Assembly: GCA_002342585.1 (NCBI GenBank)
Contig: DDQG01000006.1
Location: forward strand, 1 to 64,000
From: Prevotellaceae bacterium UBA2448
Lineage (GTDB): Bacteria; Bacteroidota; Bacteroidia; Bacteroidales; Bacteroidaceae
Reading direction: 5' to 3'
Length of the DNA: 64,000 bases
The position numbers and the translations under genes are program-made. The notes under the pieces are model-generated. The model saw only the letters and a list, made by a program, of their open reading frames with translations. It made no database searches and had not been told where the DNA came from. Positions 6,916 to 15,189 of the stretch are shown here, one piece after another. Positions within the stretch are counted from its first letter, which is position 1; each line of letters opens with the position of its first letter.

Positions 6916-7701
6916 TTGAAACTAATTCTTATCGGGGCTGGGAATCTGGCAACGAACATAGGAGTGGCACTTGCAGGAGCGGGACATGATCTGCTGCAGG
7001 TGTATAGCAAAACAGAGCAGTCGGCTGAAAAGCTGGCTGCTATGTTGCATTGTCCTTGGACTACAGAACTGAAGGAGGTGAGCGATGGGGCTGATGTGTA
7101 TATCATTGCTGTGAAGGATGGTGTGCTCGCTGATGTGGCTCAGCAACTGGCTGCGGAACACGAGGAGAGGTTCCTGGTGCACACAGCTGGGAGTATGCCA
7201 ATGGAGACTCTGCCTACGAACAGACGAGGGGTTCTCTATCCTATGCAGACGTTCTCGAAGGAGAGGATAGTGGATTTTAAACGCATTCCTTGCTTTGTAG
7301 AGGCTGCAAATGATAAGGATGGGGAGTTGCTGCGTGGGTTGGCCGAAACACTGTCAGAGAGCGTTTATGAGGCAAATAGCGAGGCTCGTAAGTATTTACA
7401 CCTGTCGGCTGTGTTCTGTTGTAATTTTACAAACCATTGTTATGCTCTTGCTGAGAAACTTCTGCAGGAGCACGGCGGACTGCCTTTCGAGGTAATGCTG
7501 CCTCTGATAGACGAAACTGCAAAGAAGGTGCACGAACTGTCGCCAAAGAAGGCGCAGACTGGTCCTGCTGTAAGATGGGATACTAATGTTATGGAAAAAC
7601 ACATGCAACTGCTGAAGGATAATCCTCAGTTGCAAGAAATCTATAGACTTTTAAGCGAAAGCGTTAGGGAAGGTCAAAAGACGATAACCAATAACCATTA
7701 A
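6916..7701 (+). CDS. DUF2520 Rossmann-fold dehydrogenase-like protein
   Basis: The 261-residue protein has an N-terminal nucleotide-binding Rossmann fold beginning KLILIGAGNLATNIG (GxGNxxxxxG), as in F420-dependent NADP oxidoreductase and pyrroline-5-carboxylate reductase folds. Its C-terminal helical half (about 125-255) is the DUF2520 type, with AVFCCNFTNH and PAVRWDT. The substrate is unknown. The start is a TTG codon (6916): an in-frame TGA lies two codons upstream (6910-6912) and the Rossmann strand begins right after it, so no ATG start is available. The last codons (TITNNH) are read from an AATAACC-type repeat that continues past the stop. It is convergent with recN, with only 3 bp between the stops. 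Confidence 0.85.
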   Translation: MKLILIGAGNLATNIGVALAGAGHDLLQVYSKTEQSAEKLAAMLHCPWTTELKEVSDGADVYIIAVKDGVLADVAQQLAAEHEERFLVHTAGSMPMETLPTNRRGVLYPMQTFSKERIVDFKRIPCFVEAANDKDGELLRGLAETLSESVYEANSEARKYLHLSAVFCCNFTNHCYALAEKLLQEHGGLPFEVMLPLIDETAKKVHELSPKKAQTGPAVRWDTNVMEKHMQLLKDNPQLQEIYRLLSESVREGQKTITNNH

Positions 7702-7712
7702 CCCTTAACCCA
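7682..7712. repeat. TAACC-type simple-sequence tract at a convergent junction
   Basis: The units ATAACC, AATAACC, ATTAACC and CTTAACCC run through the stop codon of the plus-strand gene and across the stop of recN. The same motif occurs at 121-164. Confidence 0.5.
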
Positions 7713-9366
7713 AAAGTGCTTTGGCATTCTGGAGGGCTGCCTCGGTGAGGTTGGCACCAGAGAGCATGTGGGCTATTTCCTCTATGCGTTGGTCGGCTGT
7801 GAGAGGAATGATGTGGGAGAGGGTGGAGTCAGCTGTGTCGTCTTTGTAAACTTTGAAGTGGTGCTGACCAATGGCTGCTATCTGTGGCAGGTGAGTAATG
7901 GATATCACCTGACGACCATTTGATGCCATATCAGACATGATGTGTGCCATCTTCTCGGCTATGACTCCGCTTACACCTGTGTCGATTTCATCGAAGATTA
8001 TTGTCGGCAGATTCTGTTTTGTTGCCAAGATGGATTTGAGTGACAACATGAGTCGTGCTATTTCTCCACCTGATGCAATCTTAGAGATTGGCTGTGGCGG
8101 CACATTCTTGTTTGCCGAGAACAGGAATGTGACTATGTCGATACCTGTCGATGTAAGGTCGCCTGTTTGTGTTTCTACCTGGAACAGTACGTTTGGCATT
8201 CCCAAGGACTGTAGGATGGTAGAAACCTGTTTTTGTAGTGTCTTCGCTGCATCAGTACGTTTCTTATGCAGTTTGTCGGCTATGGCAACTGCCTCAGCCC
8301 GTTTTGCATCACGTTTTTTCTGTAGGTCGGCAAGGAGTTCGTCGGAGTTGGTTATCAGATTGAGTTTTTGTTCGAGGTTTGCCTGCAACTCTAACAATTC
8401 GGCCACCGAATCGAGATGATGTTTCTTCTGGAGGGAATAGATGGTTCCCAAACGTTCTGACACGTATGAAAGACGTTCCGGGTTGTACTCTACAGAATCA
8501 CTCTGCGATGCGATTTCATCGGCTATATCCTGTAGTTCTATGTTGCATGACTGTAGTCGCTGCAGGAGTTCGTCGGCAGCAGGAAGAACACTCGTAATAT
8601 GTTCGAGCGACTGCATGGCAGAGCGCATGAGGGAGAGGGCATCGTTGCCGTCTGTTGTGGTTTGCAGAGCCTCACCTGCCGAATAAAGAGCTTGTTTTAT
8701 CTCTTCTGCGTGTTCGAGAATTTCCTGTTCTGCCTCAAGGTCAGCCTGTTCTCCGTCTTGCAGTTTTGCATCGGCGAGCTGCTGCAGCTGAAAACGCAGA
8801 TATTCCTCGTCGTCGTGACTCTGTTGCGCCTGATTGACAGCCTGTTCGTAGTCATCGCATAACTGTCTGTAAGCACTATACTCGTTATGGTATTGTTGAA
8901 GCAGAGTGGTGTTTTCTGCAATAGTATCGAGAGCGGACAACTGAAAATTTGCCTGTGAGAGAAGAAGATTCTGATGTTGCGAATGGATGTCGATAAGACT
9001 GTCGCCAAGAGTCTTCAGAAGAGTGAGTTGTACAGGGGTGTCGTTTATGAAAGCACGACTTTTACCTGTAGAAGTGAGTTCGCGACGTATGATGCATTCG
9101 GACGCATCGTATTCGAGGTCGTTCTCAGAGAAGAAATCTGTGCAGTCGTAGCCGTTCAGGTTGAATGTGGCTTCTACGACACAACGATTAGCTCCTGTCT
9201 TTATGCTTTTGCTGTCAGCACGATTGCCAAGGATGAGTCCGATAGCTCCGAGCAGGATGGACTTGCCGGCACCTGTCTCACCTGTTATAACAGAAAATCC
9301 ATCGTGCAACTCAAGGTCGAGTTGTTCGATGAGAGCGTAGTTTTCTATGTGGAGATGAGTGAGCAT
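7705..9366 (-). CDS. recN: DNA repair protein RecN
   Basis: RecN is an SMC-like ATPase that acts early in repair of double-strand breaks. The 553-residue protein has the Walker A motif GETGAGKS at residues 29-36 in the N-terminal head. Two long coiled-coil regions lie in the middle (about 150-380), rich in Gln, Glu and Ala. The C-terminal head carries the ABC signature region ASGGEIARLMLS and Walker B TIIFDEIDTGVSG. The length matches the family (about 550). It is the last gene of a minus-strand run dnaN-coaBC-DUF4835-recN with gaps of 10, 17 and 6 bp, so it is probably cotranscribed from the dnaN promoter. No SOS-type operator is evident. Confidence 0.97.
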   Translation of the reverse strand: MLTHLHIENYALIEQLDLELHDGFSVITGETGAGKSILLGAIGLILGNRADSKSIKTGANRCVVEATFNLNGYDCTDFFSENDLEYDASECIIRRELTSTGKSRAFINDTPVQLTLLKTLGDSLIDIHSQHQNLLLSQANFQLSALDTIAENTTLLQQYHNEYSAYRQLCDDYEQAVNQAQQSHDDEEYLRFQLQQLADAKLQDGEQADLEAEQEILEHAEEIKQALYSAGEALQTTTDGNDALSLMRSAMQSLEHITSVLPAADELLQRLQSCNIELQDIADEIASQSDSVEYNPERLSYVSERLGTIYSLQKKHHLDSVAELLELQANLEQKLNLITNSDELLADLQKKRDAKRAEAVAIADKLHKKRTDAAKTLQKQVSTILQSLGMPNVLFQVETQTGDLTSTGIDIVTFLFSANKNVPPQPISKIASGGEIARLMLSLKSILATKQNLPTIIFDEIDTGVSGVIAEKMAHIMSDMASNGRQVISITHLPQIAAIGQHHFKVYKDDTADSTLSHIIPLTADQRIEEIAHMLSGANLTEAALQNAKALLG

Positions 9367-9372
9367 GTGCGT

Positions 9373-10272
9373 TTACTTTATCCTGTTCCAATATGTGTTG
9401 AGACTGGCATTGATGTTAGAGCAGATGTCTTTAATGCTCTGACGCTCTTTCTCTGTACCATGTCCGTTGTAAATATTCACGATTTCATCGCGCTTATACT
9501 CAGTAAAAATCTGAGGAAGCATAGAGATGGGTTTGTTGCGATGTGCTTCTTGGAGCATTTCGAGAGCTTCTGTGATAGCTGCGCGTCCGCGGTCGGCATT
9601 GTTAGCCATTTCATCCAGACCCTCACGATAGTATTTGTATTGCAGTTGTCGGAATGGTTCCATCGAACTCTCCATATAGTCGTTGATGATGGCGTGGCGG
9701 TTCTTGGTATCCTTAAACGCACTCCAACCTGGTTCGGTCAGCGTCTGAGCATTGTTTACTATGTTTTCGACCGTATGCAGAATCTGTGTACCACCCATAG
9801 GAGAGAAGGTGTCCATATCCATTCCTATGAAAAGATAAGCATAGTAGGCAAGGACGGCTGTGAGGTTGTTGTCGATATTATTCTCGTTCCATTCCAGGGG
9901 GTCATACTCCTTATAGGTGAACTCCAGATTGGTGTCTTTTATGGAGAAAACAGTCGAATTATAGGTAGAATTGAAGACGGGACGTGCCAACTGCAGGAGA
10001 ATTTCGCCTGTGAAGTGGTTTTGGGCTTCTACGTATTTCGTTATGGTAATGTTGATTGTTGCCTCGATACGTTCGTCTTTCTGAAATTGCAGTTCGGTCC
10101 ATGAACGATTGTTCATAAACTCTGTGATGGCTGTCTCCAGGGTGGAAAACACGGATGTGTTGGTACCCTGTACCTGAGAGTGGATTACCTTTACGGTACA
10201 ATTCAATTCCTGGCTATGCCCTGAGGTGGTATAGCAAAGAAATGAGAATATGATAACGAGGAAACGTGACAT
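9373..10272 (-). CDS. DUF4835 exported protein
   Basis: The 299-residue protein has a signal peptide (first about 20 residues, ending SGHSQ-ELN). The body fits the DUF4835 family as I know it: QELNCTVKVIHSQVQG at the start, AITEFMNNRSWT, and FSPMGGTQILHTVENIVNNAQ in the middle. The family is widespread in Bacteroidetes, periplasmic or outer-membrane associated, and functionally uncharacterised. It typically lies between coaBC and recN, as it does here. It starts 17 bp after coaBC and stops 6 bp before recN. No catalytic motif is apparent. Confidence 0.88.
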   Translation of the reverse strand: MSRFLVIIFSFLCYTTSGHSQELNCTVKVIHSQVQGTNTSVFSTLETAITEFMNNRSWTELQFQKDERIEATINITITKYVEAQNHFTGEILLQLARPVFNSTYNSTVFSIKDTNLEFTYKEYDPLEWNENNIDNNLTAVLAYYAYLFIGMDMDTFSPMGGTQILHTVENIVNNAQTLTEPGWSAFKDTKNRHAIINDYMESSMEPFRQLQYKYYREGLDEMANNADRGRAAITEALEMLQEAHRNKPISMLPQIFTEYKRDEIVNIYNGHGTEKERQSIKDICSNINASLNTYWNRIK

Positions 10273-10289
10273 TGTGGATAGTGTGAATG

Positions 10290-11489
10290 TCAGGATAGGG
10301 CAACTAATTGATTGATGATGTCGCGAGCTACTTCCTTCTTTGACTTCAGAGGAAAATCAACCTGTTGCTTGGCAGTGATAATGCTGATTTTATTCGTGTC
10401 GGTACGGAAACCTGCACCCTTGTCGTTGAGTGAATTCAGCACGATGAAATCGAAGTTTTTCTTTGCCAGTTTCAAGTGTGCATTGGTTGTCTCGTCGTTG
10501 GTTTCAAGAGCAAAACCGACAAGCAGTTGATGCTTTTGTTTGGTCTTACCCAGTTCGGCTGCAATGTCCTTAGTGGGTTTCAGACGCAGAATCATATCAT
10601 CACCTTCGCGCTTTATCTTATGATCTGCCACATTGTGAGGAGTGAAGTCTGCTACGGCTGCACAAAGTATGCCTGCATTCATGGAAGGATATAGTTCGGC
10701 ACAGGCGTTGTACATCTGTTCTGCACTTTCTACGTTTATTAGTTTGATGTCCTGGCGATGCGGTAGGAGAGAAGGAGATACAGGACCACAGACGAGTGTG
10801 ACTTCTGCACCTCGGTTTGCACATTCCTCAGCAAGGGCAATGCCCATCTTACCAGAGGAGTAGTTGCCTATGAATCGTACCGGGTCAATCTTTTCGTATG
10901 TAGGTCCGGCTGTGATAAGAACTTTCTTGTCTTTAAGGTCGGATGACTGAGCAAAGAACTGTTCCAACACCTCTACTATTGCCTCTGGTTCCTCCATACG
11001 TCCCTTGCCTTCAAGCTTGCTTGCAAGGAATCCGGTCTGGGGTTCGATGATATGATTTCCGAAAGACTGGAGTCGTTGCAGGTTTTGTTGTGTGGTAGGG
11101 TGGGCATACATATCGAGGTCCATTGCCGGCGCAATGAATACTGGTGCTTTCATGCTCAGGTAAGTGGTGATGAGCATGTTGTCGGCGATGCCATTTGCCA
11201 TCTTTCCGATGGTAGAAGCTGTAGCAGGAGCTATGAGCATGGCATCTGCCCAAAGACCCAAATCGACGTGGCTGTGCCAAGTGCCGTCGCGCTGGGAGAA
11301 GAATTCACTAATCACGGGTTTGCTTGTGAGGGCAGATAGTGTGATAGGTGTGATAAACTCTTTTCCGGCAGGGGTTATTACGACTTGAACGTCAGCCCCG
11401 TGTTTGATGAGCTGACGTATGATGAGGCATGATTTATAGGCAGCGATGCTACCTGTAATGCCGAGTACGATTTTTTTTCCTTGAAGCAT
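10290..11489 (-). CDS. coaBC: Bifunctional phosphopantothenoylcysteine synthetase/decarboxylase
   Basis: CoaBC adds cysteine to 4'-phosphopantothenate with CTP and then decarboxylates the product with FMN, two steps of coenzyme A synthesis. The 399-residue protein has the flavoprotein CoaC domain first (about 1-185), with GITGSIAAYKS, the LIAPATASTIGKMANG segment and PAMDLDMY. The CoaB domain follows (about 190-399), with TAGPTYEKIDPVRFIGNYSSG, AAVADFTP, and NDKGAGFRTDTN. The length is normal. It lies 10 bp downstream of dnaN and upstream of DUF4835, so dnaN expression probably drives it. Confidence 0.96.
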   Translation of the reverse strand: MLQGKKIVLGITGSIAAYKSCLIIRQLIKHGADVQVVITPAGKEFITPITLSALTSKPVISEFFSQRDGTWHSHVDLGLWADAMLIAPATASTIGKMANGIADNMLITTYLSMKAPVFIAPAMDLDMYAHPTTQQNLQRLQSFGNHIIEPQTGFLASKLEGKGRMEEPEAIVEVLEQFFAQSSDLKDKKVLITAGPTYEKIDPVRFIGNYSSGKMGIALAEECANRGAEVTLVCGPVSPSLLPHRQDIKLINVESAEQMYNACAELYPSMNAGILCAAVADFTPHNVADHKIKREGDDMILRLKPTKDIAAELGKTKQKHQLLVGFALETNDETTNAHLKLAKKNFDFIVLNSLNDKGAGFRTDTNKISIITAKQQVDFPLKSKKEVARDIINQLVALS

Positions 11490-11499
11490 TTATAGTGGT

Positions 11500-12624
11500 T
11501 TAGTCTTGAAGCATCATTGGCATCAGTAGCATAATCAGGTCTTCACCCATCTCCTGTTCTGCTGGCAATAATACTCCGGCACGACTTGGGTCGGCGAGTT
11601 CGACGATGATTTCCTGGTTTGCTAGGTTGTTAAGTACTTCGAGCAAGTAAGGACCGTTGAATCCGATAGACATTGGATTGCCATCGTATTCGCATAGAAC
11701 AGACTCTTCTGCAGAAGTAGAGAATTCTATGTCCTGAGCACTTACTGTAAGGCGATTGTTGTCGAGATGCAACTTGATGAGTGAGCTGGATGCGCTAGCA
11801 AATACGCTTACACGACGCAAGGCGCTGATGAATGAAAGACGGTCAACATGTACGCGGAATGGGTTGTCGGTAGGGATGACCGAGTTATAATTAGGATAAC
11901 GACCCTCGATGAGTCGGCATGAGATGGTGTAGTTGGAGAACTGTACCTTAGCGTTGCTATCGCTATAGCCAATCTGTACGTCACCCTCTTCCTTTGGAAG
12001 GATATTCTTGATAAGAAGGGCAGGTTTCTTTGGCAGGATGAACGAAGAGGCTGAGTTGCCTTTTACGTCAAGCATACGGAAACGAACCAATTTGTGGCCA
12101 TCGGATGCAACGATTGTGGTGTACTCAGGAGTAATGTCGAAGTAGATACCATTCATCTGAGGACGCAATTCGTCGTCGGCTGTTGCGAAGATAGTATGAT
12201 TGATTGCGCTAAGAAGAGACTCAGATGAGAGAGTCATCATCTCACTACCATTATTGTTGTCAGTAGGCAGGGGATATTCATCAGCATTGGCACCCATGAG
12301 GTTGTACTTACCATTCTGATAGTACACTTCAACCTGCTGTGTTTCTGTATTAATAATGAATGTGATTGGCTGTTCAGAGATTTCCTTTATCGATGTGATA
12401 AGAGTCCTTGAATCGATAGCGAATCGTCCGTAGCCATCACAATCCGTAACTTCTATTGTTGTTGTGATGATAGTTTCGCTATCAGAAGCAGTCATGCTAA
12501 GTGTGTTGCCATTCAGGTCGAACAGAATAGTGTCGAGGATGGGGAGGGAGTTTTTATTACTCTGAACCCTGCTGATAGCTTGCAGTTTGTTGCAAAATGC
12601 TGTACTTGATACGTTAAATTTCAT
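11500..12624 (-). CDS. dnaN: DNA polymerase III beta subunit (sliding clamp)
   Basis: The beta clamp encircles DNA and tethers the replicative polymerase. The 374-residue protein is the usual clamp length with three similar domains. It starts MKFNVSSTAFCNKLQAISRV, has FDLNGNTLSMTASDSET in domain I, and ends in the conserved LLMPMMLQD (family LLMPMRL-type end). It is not next to dnaA here. It is the first gene of dnaN-coaBC-DUF4835-recN and diverges from a DUF3127 gene, sharing a 120-bp intergenic region in which the two promoters overlap (12650-12697). Confidence 0.96.
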   Translation of the reverse strand: MKFNVSSTAFCNKLQAISRVQSNKNSLPILDTILFDLNGNTLSMTASDSETIITTTIEVTDCDGYGRFAIDSRTLITSIKEISEQPITFIINTETQQVEVYYQNGKYNLMGANADEYPLPTDNNNGSEMMTLSSESLLSAINHTIFATADDELRPQMNGIYFDITPEYTTIVASDGHKLVRFRMLDVKGNSASSFILPKKPALLIKNILPKEEGDVQIGYSDSNAKVQFSNYTISCRLIEGRYPNYNSVIPTDNPFRVHVDRLSFISALRRVSVFASASSSLIKLHLDNNRLTVSAQDIEFSTSAEESVLCEYDGNPMSIGFNGPYLLEVLNNLANQEIIVELADPSRAGVLLPAEQEMGEDLIMLLMPMMLQD

Positions 12625-12649
12625 TGTTCTTCATGTTTAATTTTGCTTA

Positions 12650-12697
12650 CAAAGGTATGGAATAGTTTTGAAGAGACAAAGGAAAATCGTACTTTTG
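12650..12697. promoter_or_regulatory. Overlapping divergent promoters for dnaN and the DUF3127 gene
   Basis: Minus strand: -7 box TACCTTTG (12650-12657) and -33 TTTG (12677-12680) with a 19-bp spacer drive dnaN. Plus strand: -33 TTTG (12667-12670) and -7 TACTTTTG (12690-12697) with a 19-bp spacer drive the DUF3127 gene. The -33 boxes interleave, so simultaneous polymerase binding at both looks sterically impossible. Confidence 0.7.
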
Positions 12698-12744
12698 CAC
12701 CGAAAAAATAAAAAAACTGAAAATCGATAAAAAGTAAACAAATT

Positions 12745-13143
12745 ATGGAATTAGAAGGAAAGATTATTAAAGTACTTGAGGAACGTAGTGGAACATCGGC
12801 AAGAACCGGCACTCCTTGGAAGATGCAATCGTTTGTTTTGGAAACGCCTGGTCAGTATCCACGTCGTATGGTGTTCGAGGTGTTTGGTGAGGATAAGTTG
12901 ACTCAGATGAATATTCAAGAAGGTCAGGATTTGAGAGTTTCGTTCGATATTGATGCACACGAGTATCAAGGACGTTGGTACAACTCAATTCGTGCTTGGA
13001 AGGTAGAACCAGCTACTGGTGAACCAGCTCCAGCTCCTATTGCTGCTGCTCCTGGAGTTGCCGCTCCAGCTGCTGCTCCTAGTGCTCCAGCTGCAGAGGC
13101 TCCATTCGGTGCAGAAGAGTCAACAGACGATCTGCCATTCTAA
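12745..13143 (+). CDS. DUF3127 protein with SSB-like C-terminal tip
   Basis: The 132-residue protein has a compact N-terminal DUF3127 domain (about 1-92) with the pattern of an OB-fold: EGKIIKVLEERSG, then MQSFVLETPGQYPRRMVFEVFG and YQGRWYNSIRAWKVE. A disordered Ala/Pro linker (about 93-120) follows, and the very C-terminus is STDDLPF. An OB-fold, a low-complexity linker and an acidic tip ending in Pro-Phe is the architecture of bacterial single-stranded DNA-binding proteins, whose DDDIPF tip recruits repair and replication proteins. It lies divergently from dnaN with an overlapping promoter and upstream of ychF. A single-strand nucleic-acid role at the replication fork is an inference. Confidence 0.85.
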   Translation: MELEGKIIKVLEERSGTSARTGTPWKMQSFVLETPGQYPRRMVFEVFGEDKLTQMNIQEGQDLRVSFDIDAHEYQGRWYNSIRAWKVEPATGEPAPAPIAAAPGVAAPAAAPSAPAAEAPFGAEESTDDLPF

Positions 13144-13176
13144 TATTCTCAATCATAAAAACTCGTTATTATATAA

Positions 13177-14280
13177 ATGGCATTAAAAGCTGGTATTGTG
13201 GGATTGCCTAATGTAGGCAAATCCACACTTTTTAATTGTTTGTCGAGTGCTAAGGCACAGGCTGCCAACTTTCCATTCTGTACAATCGATGCGCAGTTGG
13301 GACAGGTAAGTGTGCCTGACGAACGACTTACGAAGTTGGCAGAGATTGTACACCCAGGTAGAATTGTACCTGCTGTGTGTGACATCGTCGATATTGCCGG
13401 ACTCGTAAAGGGTGCAAGTAAAGGAGAGGGGCTTGGCAACCAGTTCTTGGGTAATATACGTGAGTGCGATGCAATCATTCATGTGTTGCGTTGTTTTGAC
13501 AATGGTAATATTGTACATGTAGATGGAAGTGTTGATCCTGTGCGCGACAAGGAGATTATTGATACGGAATTGCAACTGAAAGACTTGGAAACAGTTGAGG
13601 CTCGTATCAAGAAGACAGAGAAGATTGCTATGGTGGGTCACGACAAGGATGCGAAGGTTGAGTACGATTTGCTGCTGCGCTATAAAGAGGCGCTGCTGGC
13701 AGGAAAGAGTGCCCGTACGGTAGAATTGGAGAACGATGAAGAGGTCGCTGCTGCAAAGAATATGTTCCTGCTTACTACCAAACCAGTACTTTATGTATGT
13801 AATGTAGATGATCAAAGTGCCGCTAAAGGAAATGCATATGTAGATGCTGTACGTAAGGCTATTGAGGGCGAAAATGCAGAACTGATGATTATCTCTGCTC
13901 AGACAGAGGCTGACATAGCTGAACTGGAGACGTACGAGGAAAAGCAGATGTTCTTGGAAGACATGGGATTGAAGGAGAGCGGATGTAACCGACTTATCAA
14001 GGCAATCTACTCGTTGCTGAACCTGCAGACATTCATAACTGCCGGTGAAATGGAGGTAAAAGCATGGACATTCCGTAAGGGATGGAAGGCTCCTCAATGT
14101 GCCGGAGTTATTCACACAGACTTCGAAAAGGGCTTTATCCGTGCAGAAGTGATAAAGTACGATGATTATATTAAATATGGAAGTGAGGCTGCTGTGAGAG
14201 AAGCTGGAAAACTTGGTGTCGAAGGTAAGGAGTACGTGGTGCAGGATGGTGATATCATGCACTTCAGATTTAATGTGTAA
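13177..14280 (+). CDS. ychF: Redox-regulated ATPase YchF (Obg-like)
   Basis: YchF is an ATPase of the OBG family that binds ribosomes and is involved in oxidative-stress responses. The 367-residue protein has the P-loop GLPNVGKST at residues 9-17, the G3 region VDIAGLVKGAS, an inserted helical domain (about 125-200), and a C-terminal TGS domain (about 283-366) with FRKGWKAPQCAGVIHTDFEK. The G4 position reads CNVDD rather than NKxD, as expected for the ATP-binding members of the family. It lies 33 bp after the DUF3127 gene and 22 bp before lgt. Confidence 0.96.
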   Translation: MALKAGIVGLPNVGKSTLFNCLSSAKAQAANFPFCTIDAQLGQVSVPDERLTKLAEIVHPGRIVPAVCDIVDIAGLVKGASKGEGLGNQFLGNIRECDAIIHVLRCFDNGNIVHVDGSVDPVRDKEIIDTELQLKDLETVEARIKKTEKIAMVGHDKDAKVEYDLLLRYKEALLAGKSARTVELENDEEVAAAKNMFLLTTKPVLYVCNVDDQSAAKGNAYVDAVRKAIEGENAELMIISAQTEADIAELETYEEKQMFLEDMGLKESGCNRLIKAIYSLLNLQTFITAGEMEVKAWTFRKGWKAPQCAGVIHTDFEKGFIRAEVIKYDDYIKYGSEAAVREAGKLGVEGKEYVVQDGDIMHFRFNV

Positions 14281-14302
14281 TAATCGGAATTAGTATATAA
14301 CA

Positions 14303-15187
14303 ATGGTAAATGTTGCGTTCATAGACTGGCAACCAAGCATCGAAATCTTTAATATAGGCGGGTATTCTATCCGCTGGTATTCTATGTTGTGGATAGTAGG
14401 ACTTATGGCTGCCTATTTTATCGTGCAACGCTTATACCAGAAACAGGGCATTGCAGAGGAGAAGTTTGAACCGCTACTGTTCTATTGTTTCATAGGAATA
14501 CTGATTGGTGCCCGTTTGGGACATTGTATATTCTACGAACCAGGATATTATCTGACGAGCAGAATCGGTTTCTGGGAAATGCTTCTGCCAATGCATTATA
14601 CTGGTTCTGGTTGGAAACTGACAGGATATGAGGGACTGGCAAGTCACGGTGGAACTGTCGGTCTGATTGCTGCAATATGGGTGTATTCCAAGCGTCAGAA
14701 ATTGGGATTCTGGACTGTGCTGGACAATATAGCTATTGCCACTCCGCTGACATGCTGTTGCATACGTTTGGGAAACCTGATGAATTCGGAAATTATCGGT
14801 AAGGTAACCGATGTGTCTTGGGCGTTCATTTTCCATACTAACGAATCGATGGTTAATGGTATGTTGGTGCCTCGTCACCCAGCACAACTATACGAAGCTA
14901 TTGCATATCTTATTATATTCTTCTTAGGACTCCTGATTTACAGTCGCAGAAAGGATTTGGTGGGTACCAGCTTCTATTTTGGATTCTGTGTGTTCTCCAT
15001 CTTCTTCTTCCGTTTCTTTGTAGAATTTCTAAAGAAAGAACAGGTGGCATTCGAACAGGATATGACTCTCGACATGGGACAACTACTGAGTATCCCGTTT
15101 GTCATCATAGCAGGTTATGCTATGTGGAAAGGATTACATCAAACAACAACCAAAAGCCCCGCGCAGGGCGATAAAATCGGCAAATAA
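14303..15187 (+). CDS. lgt: Prolipoprotein diacylglyceryl transferase
   Basis: Lgt transfers diacylglycerol from phosphatidylglycerol to the lipobox cysteine of prolipoproteins in the inner membrane, the first step of lipoprotein maturation. The 294-residue protein has seven hydrophobic segments. It contains GARLGHCIFYEPGYYL, the HGGTVGLI segment and the signature RLGNLMNSEIIG (R-x-G-N-x-x-N-x-E). It serves the several lipoproteins of this window. It lies 22 bp after ychF and 2 bp before argF', so these genes are probably cotranscribed. Confidence 0.96.
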   Translation: MVNVAFIDWQPSIEIFNIGGYSIRWYSMLWIVGLMAAYFIVQRLYQKQGIAEEKFEPLLFYCFIGILIGARLGHCIFYEPGYYLTSRIGFWEMLLPMHYTGSGWKLTGYEGLASHGGTVGLIAAIWVYSKRQKLGFWTVLDNIAIATPLTCCCIRLGNLMNSEIIGKVTDVSWAFIFHTNESMVNGMLVPRHPAQLYEAIAYLIIFFLGLLIYSRRKDLVGTSFYFGFCVFSIFFFRFFVEFLKKEQVAFEQDMTLDMGQLLSIPFVIIAGYAMWKGLHQTTTKSPAQGDKIGK

Positions 15188-15189
15188 AT

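Noticed and set aside
8974..10104. 376-residue plus-strand frame across recN and DUF4835
   Set aside because: It spans two genes on the other strand and has no coherent domain.
13183..14262. 359-residue minus-strand frame opposite ychF
   Set aside because: Wholly antisense to ychF, no motifs; long only because of the codon composition of the real gene.
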